Shown here: one piece after another, positions 9,313 through 16,970 of the stretch
How positions within the stretch are numbered: position 1 is the first letter of the stretch
Layout: each line of letters opens with the position of its first letter
From: Evansella caseinilytica
GTDB lineage: Bacteria; Bacillota; Bacilli; Bacillales; Salisediminibacteriaceae
DNA length: 64,000 nucleotides
Direction of reading: 5' to 3'
Assembly: GCF_900107275.1 (NCBI RefSeq)
Contig: NZ_FNPI01000024.1
Location: 1 to 64,000 of the forward strand
Translations under genes and position numbers: made by a program
Notes under the pieces: model-generated
Database searches by the model: none
Seen by the model: only the letters and a program-made list of their open reading frames with translations
Told to the model about the DNA's origin: nothing

Positions 9313-9342
9313 GAAAAAGCCCCGGATGACTTTGCCGGAGCT
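9313..9342 (-). terminator. Terminator of the fadNAE operon
   Basis: On the minus strand, AGCTCCGG pairs with CCGGGGCT and is followed by TTTTTCGC. It lies about 140 bp past the fadE stop. A second hairpin with AATTGGG/CCCAAATT arms lies closer to the gene (about 9395-9427). Confidence 0.65.
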
Positions 9343-9480
9343 CCTTCGCATTTCATAGAGAGGAGAATGCCCCTTTCATAAAGAAAGGAATATTTTCATA
9401 AATTGGGACAGGGGAATGCCCCAAATTGTCGAACAAAATCGCCGTGTACGTTCAAAAGATAATTCTTTTTGAAAATACAC

Positions 9481-11262
9481 TTATACTACATATTTTTCCG
9501 AATCGATAATTGCCGCTGCGATTTCCCGTTTTTTGGCTACGACATTCACCGGAGTGTGACGGGTAAGCTTTTTTAAGATGGCGAGCATCGTTCTTAACGT
9601 ATCTCCCTCTTCCAGTGCGACGAGGGATTCCTTGGCAACAGCCTCAATGTGATGGAAAGCTTCCTGAGTGAATACTTGCGTGAGCAGCAGCTTCTGCTTT
9701 GCTTTCTCCTCACCATTTTTCACCATGAACTTTTCTGTACGGAGAATACATGATTCGATGCTGAAGATGTCGGAAACGATGTCGGCAATATTCGCCAAAA
9801 GCTCCTGCTCCTTTTGCAGCTTCTCCCCATGCTTTTGCACCGCGTTTCCGGCCACCATCATGAAAATTTTCTTTGTATTTTCAAGCAAATATTTTTCCTG
9901 CTCCAGCGGCTCATCCCCCACTTCCTGCGGCATCATCATCATGAGCTCTTCCTGAAGCGAACCGGCCTGCTCCAATAGCGGCAGCTCTCCCTTCATTGCT
10001 TTTCTCATGATCGTCGCCGGAACAAGCATCCGGTTTATCTCATTCGTTCCTTCAAAAATACGATTGATGCGCGAGTTGCGATACATCGTTTCCACTTCGT
10101 ACTCCGCCATAAAGCCGTAACCGCCGTGGATTTGCACCGCTTCATCGGCAACGAAATCAAGCACTTCGGAACCAAATACTTTATTCAACGAGCACTCGAT
10201 GGCATATTCGCCAATCGCTTTCCCAACTGTCGCTCCATCCTTTTGCTGTTCCGGAGACAATGCGGCAAACGCTTCATCAATCAGCCCGCCTGTACGGTAA
10301 ATCGTACTTTCGGCGGCATATGTTTTCACGGCCATTTCCGCCAGCTTTTTTTGGATCAAGGTAAACTTGGAAAGCGGCAGCTTAAACTGCTTTCTTTCAT
10401 TCGCATATTTTGCCGCTAATTCAATCCCGTACTTTGATCCGCCCACGCAGCCGACGCCGAGCTTCCAGCGGCCGATATTCAGGATGTTAAACGCAATGAC
10501 ATGCCCTTTGCCGATATCACCAAGAACGTTTTCTTTCGGCACCAACGCGTCTTGCAGTATGACCGTCCGCGTCGACGATCCTTTGATCCCCATTTTCTTT
10601 TCTTCCGGACCGGTGGAAACACCTTGATAATCGCGCTCGACAATAAAGGCGGTGAAACGCTCGCCGTCCACTTTTGCGTAAACAACGAAGACATCTGCAA
10701 ATCCGGCATTGGTGATCCACTGTTTCTCTCCATTTAAAACATAATGGGTTCCGGCCGCATTTAATTTCGCCGTCGTTTTCGCGCTTAACGCATCCGATCC
10801 GGAGCTTGGTTCGGTTAGGGCATAAGCGGCAATTTTGCTGCCGGCGGCAAGGTCCGGAAGATACTTCTGCTTCTGTTGTTCATTTCCGAAAAACACGATA
10901 GGCAAGGTGCCAATTCCTACATGAGCCCCGTGGGATAACGAAAAGGAGCCCGCCAAGGAAAATTTTTCGGTGATCAGTGAAGAACTGATTTTGTCCAGTC
11001 CGATTCCGCCGTATTCTTCCGGTACATCCGCTCCAAGCAGACCGAGCTCACCTGCTTCCTTCAACAGGCGGACAGAGATGTCAAATTGGTGCTCTTCGAT
11101 TTTTTCAATTTCCGGAACGACTTGTTCTACAACGAAATCCTCCGTCGTTTTCGCGATCATCCGGTGTTCATCTGTTAAATCTTCCGGAGTAAAGACCCGA
11201 TCCGGCGAGATTTCTTCCAGGAGAAAGCCGCCACCCTTCACTGTTTTGTTTTGTGTCGCCAT
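9481..11262 (-). CDS. fadE: FadE long-form acyl-CoA dehydrogenase
   Basis: FAD-dependent acyl-CoA dehydrogenase that carries out the first step of fatty acid beta-oxidation. At 593 residues it is the long form found in Bacillus (FadE/YusJ), with an extra C-terminal helical domain after the usual 400-residue core. Core motifs seen are YALTEPSSGSDA (about 150-161), QWITNAGFADVFVVYAK, and the C-terminal QIHGGYGFMAEYEVE...YRDSR-like stretch (here MYRNSRINRIFEGTNEINR). It is third in the fadN-fadA-fadE operon, 38 bp after fadA, as in B. subtilis. Confidence 0.95.
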   Translation of the reverse strand: MATQNKTVKGGGFLLEEISPDRVFTPEDLTDEHRMIAKTTEDFVVEQVVPEIEKIEEHQFDISVRLLKEAGELGLLGADVPEEYGGIGLDKISSSLITEKFSLAGSFSLSHGAHVGIGTLPIVFFGNEQQKQKYLPDLAAGSKIAAYALTEPSSGSDALSAKTTAKLNAAGTHYVLNGEKQWITNAGFADVFVVYAKVDGERFTAFIVERDYQGVSTGPEEKKMGIKGSSTRTVILQDALVPKENVLGDIGKGHVIAFNILNIGRWKLGVGCVGGSKYGIELAAKYANERKQFKLPLSKFTLIQKKLAEMAVKTYAAESTIYRTGGLIDEAFAALSPEQQKDGATVGKAIGEYAIECSLNKVFGSEVLDFVADEAVQIHGGYGFMAEYEVETMYRNSRINRIFEGTNEINRMLVPATIMRKAMKGELPLLEQAGSLQEELMMMMPQEVGDEPLEQEKYLLENTKKIFMMVAGNAVQKHGEKLQKEQELLANIADIVSDIFSIESCILRTEKFMVKNGEEKAKQKLLLTQVFTQEAFHHIEAVAKESLVALEEGDTLRTMLAILKKLTRHTPVNVVAKKREIAAAIIDSEKYVV

Positions 11263-11300
11263 CGTTATTCCCCCTAAAAAATAGTGTAAATACTCCTAAG

Positions 11301-12479
11301 TTATAAAAGTTCAAATACCCCGGCAGCCCCCATGCCGCCGCCAATGCACATCGTTACCACACCAAACTGTTCCCCGCGGCGTTTCATTTCATGAATGAGC
11401 GTGAGCGTCAGCTTCGTACCCGTGCACCCTAATGGATGGCCTAAAGCAATCGCACCGCCGTTGACATTCACTTTTTCCATATCCAGTCCGAGCTGGCGGA
11501 TGACTTGGAGTGACTGGGAAGCAAACGCTTCATTCAGCTCAAATAATCCCACATCCCGAAGCTCGAGCCCGGCCATTTCCAATGCTTTCGGAATCGCTTC
11601 GACAGGGCCGATTCCCATAACATCAGGCGCTACTCCAGCAACGGTGAAGGAGCGGAATTTCACGAGCGGCGTCAGTCCTGCCGCTGCTGCTTCGTCCCGA
11701 TCCATCACGAGCACCGCCGCAGCGCCGTCGCTCATTTGCGAGGCGTTTCCTGCGGTCACAGTACCTTTCGTGTGAAATGCGGGTCGGAGCTTCGCCAGCG
11801 TTTCAACGTTTGTATCTGCCCGCACTCCTTCATCTGCGGAAAAAATAACTTGTTTTTCTACAAGCTGGTGGTTTTCGTTGACCGTTCTCATCATCACCGG
11901 CACCGGGACAATTTCATCATCAAATTTCCCTTCGGCAATCGCCGCTGCCGCACGGCGGTGGCTTTCGGCTGCAAAAGCATCCTGATCACGACGGCTTACC
12001 TCAAACCGGCGGGCGACTTCCTCTGCCGTGTGACCCATTCCCATATAATATTCCGGGGCATTTTCCACGAGCGTCGGATTCGGAGCGACGACGTGACCTC
12101 CCATCGGAATCATGCTCATCGATTCTGCGCCGCCGGCAATGATCGCTTTCGCGTGGCCGAGCATGATTCTTTCCGCGGCATAGGCAATGCTTTGTAATCC
12201 GGAAGAACAGTACCGATTGATGGTGATTGCCGGAACGGTTTCCGGCAACCCTGCAAGTGCGGAGATGTTGCGCGCCATATTCATGCCTTGCTCCGCTTCC
12301 GGCATCGCGCAGCCGATGATGACATCATCGATCCGGGAAACATCGAAGGCTTCCGCCCGCTTCAGCGCTTCCTTTACGGTAAGCGCACCAAGATCATCCG
12401 GCCTCACATGAGCTAACGTCCCTTTTTTTGCTTTTCCAACAGGTGTTCTCGCACCTGCTACAATAACCGCTTCTTTCAA
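11301..12479 (-). CDS. fadA: FadA 3-ketoacyl-CoA thiolase
   Basis: Thiolase that releases acetyl-CoA in the last step of beta-oxidation, 392 residues. The acyl-accepting cysteine is Cys91 in NRYCSSGLQS. The catalytic histidine lies in GGAIALGHPLGCTG and the second cysteine in TMCIGGGMGAA near the C-terminus. Length is typical. It sits between fadN (21 bp upstream) and fadE. Control should be by the FadR box in front of fadN. Confidence 0.96.
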   Translation of the reverse strand: MKEAVIVAGARTPVGKAKKGTLAHVRPDDLGALTVKEALKRAEAFDVSRIDDVIIGCAMPEAEQGMNMARNISALAGLPETVPAITINRYCSSGLQSIAYAAERIMLGHAKAIIAGGAESMSMIPMGGHVVAPNPTLVENAPEYYMGMGHTAEEVARRFEVSRRDQDAFAAESHRRAAAAIAEGKFDDEIVPVPVMMRTVNENHQLVEKQVIFSADEGVRADTNVETLAKLRPAFHTKGTVTAGNASQMSDGAAAVLVMDRDEAAAAGLTPLVKFRSFTVAGVAPDVMGIGPVEAIPKALEMAGLELRDVGLFELNEAFASQSLQVIRQLGLDMEKVNVNGGAIALGHPLGCTGTKLTLTLIHEMKRRGEQFGVVTMCIGGGMGAAGVFELL

Positions 12480-12500
12480 GAAATTTCCCTCCCTTATCTG

Positions 12501-14885
12501 CTAATTGCGCAATGGTTTTCCCTTGGAAAGCATATACTGCATTCTCTGCTGCGATTTCGGTTCTCCTACAAGGCTCAGGAATGCCTCCCGTTCCAAATCG
12601 AGCAAATACTGTTCATCCACCTCGGCTCCTTTTGGCACACGGCCGCCGGCGATAACGAAAGCGAGTTTTTCCGCGATTTTCATATCGTGCTCCGTCGCAT
12701 AGCCGCTTAAAAACATTTGCTTAGCACCGAGAAGCATTGTCGCATATCCTGTCTCACCAACAACCGGAATCTTTTTCCGTTTCGGCGGAGTGTATCCTTG
12801 CCTGTAAAGGTGGAGCACTGTCTCCTTGGCATCATGCAATAAATGATCACCGTTGATGCTGATCCCGTCCTGCGGTCTGAGGAAACCGATTTGTGCTGCT
12901 TCCTGGGCACTGGTGGAAACCTTCGCCGTGGCAATCGTTTCAAACACCTGATTGGCAATCGCTTGAAGGTCGATTTGCGCTCCTTCCGGCAAACGTTCCA
13001 GCTGGCGAAGATAAAGCTCTTTGTTGCCTCCGCCCCCCGGAATTAAGCCGACGCCGACTTCCACAAGCCCCATGTAGGTTTCCAGCGAGGCTTGGATGCT
13101 TGCCGCCGGAAGGCATATCTCTGTGCCGCCGCCTAAAGACATCGCAAACGGCGCTGCAACGACGGGCTTTTGCGAATAGCGGATTCTGGCCATGGTATTT
13201 TGAAACTGCCGAATAACCAGATCCAGTTCAGGAAAATTCATATCCTGCGCTTCCATTAGAATCATCATTAAATTCGCACCGACGCAGAAGTTTTTCCCCT
13301 GATTGTTGATCACAAGTCCCTTATAGTTGCTTTCCACTTCCTCCACAGACTTCTGAATCATCTGCAGCACGTCGAGACCGATGGAATTATTCGGCGAATG
13401 AAATTCCAGACACGCCACCTCATCGCCGATATCGACGAGCGAAGCTCCGGTGTTTTTCACAATAACGTTTTCGGTGTTCTTCAACGCTTTCAGGTAAATG
13501 ACTTTAGGATTGATTTCCGCCTTGACGTACTTTCCATCATCGTAGTATTCATCGAAGGCCTGATAAAAACTGGTATTTCCTTTTTCAAGCATTTCCTTCA
13601 CCCATGAAGGAACCGTGTCCCCTTCTGCTTCCATACGCTGCACCGACTTTTCCACACCGATGGCATCCCATGTTTCAAACGGACCGAGTTCCCAGCCGAA
13701 GCCCCACTTTAACGCGGCGTCAACCGACCGGATGGAATCGGCAACCTCCTTGCAAACTTGTGCTGAGTAAAGCAGCGAAGGCTTCAATATGTTCCAGATA
13801 AGCTCCCCGGCGCGGTCATCCGCATATACAAGCGCTTTCAATTTTTCCGCCGCAGTCTTCGCCTGCTTGCTTCGCTGGATAGATGGTGCCTTCAGCTTTT
13901 TCCGTTGCACGTACTCCAGCGTTGCAACGTCCAGCTCCAATATTTCGCTGCCTTTCTCGGCTTTTTGCTTCATGTAAAAGCCTTTCCCTGTCTTGCTGCC
14001 AAGCATGCCGTTTTCCGCCATTTTCTTCATGAATGCCGGCGGAGAGAAAACGGCTTTTTCTTCTCCTTCTACCTGATCATAGACATTTTTGGCAACATGC
14101 AGGAAGGTATCAAGACCGACAACATCAAGCGTTCTGAAGGTGGCGCTTTTCGGGCGGCCAAGCGTCGGACCGGTGACGGAATCAACCTCGCCCACGGAAT
14201 AACCGCGCTCCAGCATTTCCCGAACCGTTACAAGCAGACCGTATGTCCCAATACGGTTGGCAATAAAGTTCGGCGTATCCTTTGCTTCCACAACTCCTTT
14301 TCCCAATCTATCCTCCCCGAATGTTTTCATGAACGCAAACACTTCTGCGGAAGTATCCTTTGTTCTGATAACTTCCAGTAGTTTTAAGTACCGCGGCGGG
14401 TTGAAAAAATGAGTGCCGAGGAAATGCTTGCGAAAATCTGGTGATCGTCCTTCCGCCATTGCTTCGATGGATATTCCCGATGTGTTGGAGCTGACAATGC
14501 TTCCCGGCTTTCTGTATTCATCCACCTGCGCAAACACTTTTTGCTTTATTTCAAGATTTTCCACAACAACTTCAATGATCCAATCGACCTCTGCGAGCCG
14601 GGGCATATCATCATCAAAGTTTCCCGGTGTGATGAGTGCGGCATTTTCTTTACGGGCAAGCGGTGCAGGCTTTTGTTTTTTCAATCGTTCAATCGCTTCT
14701 GACGCCAGGCGGTTTCGCACTTTCGGGTCAGCCGTTGACAGCCCGTTGGCTTCATCTTCTTCCGTCCATTTCGGTACAATATCGAGCAAGAGTACAGGAA
14801 TTCCTACATTGGCTAGATGGGCTGCGATGCCTGACCCCATAATTCCTGAGCCAAGAACAGCAGCCTTTCTGATTGTTTTTACCAT
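12501..14885 (-). CDS. fadN: FadN bifunctional enoyl-CoA hydratase / 3-hydroxyacyl-CoA dehydrogenase
   Basis: A 794-residue two-domain beta-oxidation enzyme. The N-terminal half is an NAD-dependent 3-hydroxyacyl-CoA dehydrogenase (GSGIMGSGIAAHLANVG at residues 12-28, SSNTSGISI and GTHFFNPPRYLKLLEVI further on). The C-terminal part is a crotonase fold with the oxyanion-hole segments PVVAAPFAMSLGGGTE and GVGLIPGGGGNKEL. Domain order is that of Bacillus FadN/YusL and the reverse of E. coli FadB. It is first in the operon, with AAGGAGGT ahead of its ATG and a FadR-type operator 22 bp further upstream. Confidence 0.96.
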   Translation of the reverse strand: MVKTIRKAAVLGSGIMGSGIAAHLANVGIPVLLLDIVPKWTEEDEANGLSTADPKVRNRLASEAIERLKKQKPAPLARKENAALITPGNFDDDMPRLAEVDWIIEVVVENLEIKQKVFAQVDEYRKPGSIVSSNTSGISIEAMAEGRSPDFRKHFLGTHFFNPPRYLKLLEVIRTKDTSAEVFAFMKTFGEDRLGKGVVEAKDTPNFIANRIGTYGLLVTVREMLERGYSVGEVDSVTGPTLGRPKSATFRTLDVVGLDTFLHVAKNVYDQVEGEEKAVFSPPAFMKKMAENGMLGSKTGKGFYMKQKAEKGSEILELDVATLEYVQRKKLKAPSIQRSKQAKTAAEKLKALVYADDRAGELIWNILKPSLLYSAQVCKEVADSIRSVDAALKWGFGWELGPFETWDAIGVEKSVQRMEAEGDTVPSWVKEMLEKGNTSFYQAFDEYYDDGKYVKAEINPKVIYLKALKNTENVIVKNTGASLVDIGDEVACLEFHSPNNSIGLDVLQMIQKSVEEVESNYKGLVINNQGKNFCVGANLMMILMEAQDMNFPELDLVIRQFQNTMARIRYSQKPVVAAPFAMSLGGGTEICLPAASIQASLETYMGLVEVGVGLIPGGGGNKELYLRQLERLPEGAQIDLQAIANQVFETIATAKVSTSAQEAAQIGFLRPQDGISINGDHLLHDAKETVLHLYRQGYTPPKRKKIPVVGETGYATMLLGAKQMFLSGYATEHDMKIAEKLAFVIAGGRVPKGAEVDEQYLLDLEREAFLSLVGEPKSQQRMQYMLSKGKPLRN

Positions 14886-14907
14886 GAAACTGCAGTACCT
14901 CCTTGTT

Positions 14908-14925
14908 TGAATGAATACTCATTCA
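14908..14925. promoter_or_regulatory. FadR operator upstream of fadNAE
   Basis: A perfect inverted repeat, TGAATGA-ATAC-TCATTCA, lies 22 bp before the fadN start. It matches the Bacillus FadR (TetR family) consensus built on TGAATGA-N4-TCATTCA. FadR releases DNA when it binds long-chain acyl-CoA, so this site would link fadNAE expression to fatty acid supply. Confidence 0.9.
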
Positions 14926-15203
14926 TTTTTTGAGCAAAAAAATTTCCGTTCCCATGTGCAGATAGTAATTCATCTATACAACTCTTACTATATAAAATTT
15001 TTCGAATTCTCGCAATAGTTATCTGCATTTTTCTCCAACAGAAAATCGTTAAAGAGTTTGGCCGTTAGGATGGTCATGGTGATGTAAAAAAAATGATATC
15101 AACACCAGATATAACTATTCCTTGAGGGGATTCTACTATTAAGGTGTATATGAAATTTTGAGAAAAACCGAGTATTCGGGAGGGATATTAAGTTTGTTTA
15201 TAG

Positions 15204-15364
15204 AAGGAGGAGGTTCAAAAAGTCCGGGAAACAATGCCGGCGAATCTCCATATAGGCGTTGTCCCCCCTGCTCACGGACATATTGTATCCGCTCCGCTGC
15301 TCAAGATTGCCGCGCCGACCTGCTGGCTGTTGTTTGTTACCTTCTCCCTTTTTGAATATGCTCT
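15204..15364. repeat. Possible small MITE-like element
   Basis: The ends GGTTCAAAAAGTCCGGG (left) and CTCCCTTTTTGAATATGCTCT-like (right) form an inverted pair around TTCAAAAAG, similar to the main MITE ends, but the interior is unrelated. No flanking duplication is clear. Confidence 0.35.
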
Positions 15365-15366
15365 GT

Positions 15367-15500
15367 CATGTCCTCATAAACCCTTCTTGAGGACAGTTTG
15401 CGTTACTTCGAACTCAGTTTTGTCCTCATAAGCTCTTCTTGAGGACAATTCACGTTGCTCCGAACTCGATTTTGTCCTCATAAACCCTTCTTGAGGACAT
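15367..15500. repeat. 52-bp-period palindromic tandem repeat, array 1
   Basis: TTGAGGACA occurs at 15387, 15439 and 15491, exactly 52 bp apart, and each copy is preceded by TGTCCTCATAA so that TGTCCTCA and TGAGGACA face each other over about 11 nt. The stretches between are similar to one another (CGTTACTTCGAACTCAG, CGTTGCTCCGAACTCGA). A second array is at 55711-55876. Confidence 0.85.
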
Positions 15501-15644
15501 CCGACATCGTTTCTGCAAACATAACTTCGGTGCATATCCAAGTCTCATCGTGGGCGATAACACGATGAGACAAGCTCACAGCTTCTCTGTGAAGTACAGC
15601 TTGTTGCTTCGTGCTTGTTCCAAAAGAAAATTTTAGAACAAACA
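15500..15644 (-). repeat. Degraded MITE-like copy
   Basis: The right part reads GCTTGTTGCTTCGTGCTTGT and ends TTTTAGAACAAACACT, the inverted form of the MITE left end. CTCATCGTG and its reverse complement recur inside. The left end is not recognisable and no target duplication is visible. Confidence 0.5.
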
Positions 15645-15719
15645 CTAATACTTTGATCCGTTTCGTAAAAACTATAATTGTCATTTGCTTACACATCACT
15701 CAAGTAAGGAGGGAAGACA

Positions 15720-15995
15720 ATGCAGCAGCAAAATATCGGGGCAGGACAGCAGGCTCAGCAGAACATCATGCCGCAGCCGCCGAACGTGATTACCACGAAA
15801 GATCACCTGTATATTACAGACATGCTTTCGTGGAACTTACTGGCAATGAAAAAAGCACATTTTTTTGCTCAGCAATGCCAGGATCAAGAAGTGGCAACCG
15901 CGCTGGATCAGGCAGGGCGGATGCATCATGCTCACTACCAAACAATATTGCATCATTTGCAACAGCAGCAGCAAATGCCAAAAGGGATGCAATAA
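15720..15995 (+). CDS. CotF-like spore coat protein
   Basis: A 91-residue Gln- and His-rich protein. The core ITTKDHLYITDMLSWNLLAMKKAHFFAQQCQDQEVATALDQ resembles the CotF family, a ferritin-like helical fold found in the spore coat and in small cytosolic proteins. The start ATG 15720 follows GGAGG by seven bases. A second CotF-like gene follows after 46 bp, so the two are probably co-transcribed and made in the mother cell during sporulation. Position next to fadN matches B. subtilis yusN. Confidence 0.75.
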   Translation: MQQQNIGAGQQAQQNIMPQPPNVITTKDHLYITDMLSWNLLAMKKAHFFAQQCQDQEVATALDQAGRMHHAHYQTILHHLQQQQQMPKGMQ

Positions 15996-16041
15996 AGGGA
16001 TGCTTTGAACTTTCTTATTAATGAAGCTAGGAGGGATATTC

Positions 16042-16389
16042 ATGAACCAGCAACAGCAACCGTCCAAGATAGCCAACCCGAAAACACAGGTTCCGGAAAC
16101 ACCGCAAATGTCTGATCGGGATTACATCAACGACATGCTGGCTACGGAAAAATACATGACCGACGCCTATTCAACCGCCATGAATGAAGCGAGTCACGAC
16201 CAGCTTTTTTCCGACATTCAACAAGCTTTCACGGAATCGCAGCGCTGTCAGCGGGATTTGTTCAATCTCATGTTCAAAAAAGGCTGGTACAGCTTTGACG
16301 CCGAGCAGCAGCAAACATTGGATCAGTCGTACCAGCGTTTTACCGGCTATCAAAACCAGATTCCGTACGGGCAAAATACAACGATGTAA
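16042..16389 (+). CDS. CotF-like spore coat protein
   Basis: A 115-residue paralogue of the gene just upstream. The pattern MSDRDYINDMLATEKYMTDAYSTAMNEASHDQLFSDIQQAF is the CotF helix pair, and the C-terminus is rich in Gln, Tyr and Gly. I take ATG 16042 as start because AGGAGGG lies six bases before it; the frame also opens upstream at 16021. A hairpin with AAAAAAGGAA and TTTCCTTTTT arms (about 16475-16517) follows and should end the transcript. Confidence 0.75.
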   Translation: MNQQQQPSKIANPKTQVPETPQMSDRDYINDMLATEKYMTDAYSTAMNEASHDQLFSDIQQAFTESQRCQRDLFNLMFKKGWYSFDAEQQQTLDQSYQRFTGYQNQIPYGQNTTM

Positions 16390-16474
16390 CGAATCCGGCG
16401 CACTCACGGTGAACTGCTGAAATACAGAATGCGATTACCACAGGAACAGCAGGGATTATCTAAGAGTGGGGCAC

Positions 16475-16517
16475 AAAAAAGGAAGGCGCTGAAACTCGAG
16501 TGTTGCTTTCCTTTTTC
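16475..16517 (+). terminator. Terminator after the CotF-like pair
   Basis: AAAAAAGGAAGGC pairs with GCTTTCCTTTTT over a loop of about 18 nt. GGGGCAC and GTGTCCC extend the stem imperfectly on the outside. Confidence 0.7.
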
Positions 16518-16609
16518 CAGTGTCCCTCAGCAATGCAGAGCCATTGCAGCCTGAAGGAAAAGTGGTTGATACTCTTTAGAAGAGGAATTACTTTTAAAAT
16601 GATGGCTGG

Positions 16610-16942
16610 TTACGGTGTTCCTATTCGTTCGATTTCCTCATAATATACGGTTACTTCCTGAAAACTGACAGTGTTGACATGTTGCGAATATTGCTCTGCT
16701 AATGTTTCCATGGCATTTTTGGTACCGCTGCTGGCCTGCTTCTGCTGGCTCAGCCTTTGTTCGATTGCCGCGATCGCCTGGGTAATTATTTTTCCTTCAG
16801 AATAGCGAAATTCTTTTTCAATAAATGTATGTAACTCTTTGTGGTGCTCGTCCATGCGATCCAGCCTTTGAATAAATGGATCTGCTTTCCCTGTCAAATC
16901 TTCGTGCTTGAGAAATTGTGTTGTTACTTTTAGTTGTTTCAC
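16610..16942 (-). CDS. Small helical protein, candidate partner of the lipase-like toxin
   Basis: A 110-residue protein predicted by eye to be almost all helix (FIQRLDRMDEHHKELHTFIEKEF, KIITQAIAAIEQRLSQQKQ), with no signal peptide or membrane span. It starts 28 bp after the end of the 674-residue lipase-like gene and is on the same strand, so the two are probably one operon. Small helical proteins of about this size are the usual targeting partners of LXG-type and reverse-LXG type VII toxins. I see no WXG motif. The partner role is inference from size, shape and position. Confidence 0.55.
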   Translation of the reverse strand: MKQLKVTTQFLKHEDLTGKADPFIQRLDRMDEHHKELHTFIEKEFRYSEGKIITQAIAAIEQRLSQQKQASSGTKNAMETLAEQYSQHVNTVSFQEVTVYYEEIERIGTP

Positions 16943-16970
16943 AATCTAAGACCTACCTCGAATGTATGTA

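Noticed and set aside
14413-14910. 165-residue plus-strand ORF opposite fadN
   Set aside because: It is the antisense shadow of a strongly conserved gene and crosses the fadN start region and operator.
15158-15431. Short plus-strand ORFs between fadN and the CotF-like genes
   Set aside because: They are made of repeat sequence and lack ribosome sites.
15367-15500. CRISPR-like array (regular 52-bp period with palindromic core)
   Set aside because: The stretches between cores are related to each other, there are only three to four units, and no cas gene is in the window.
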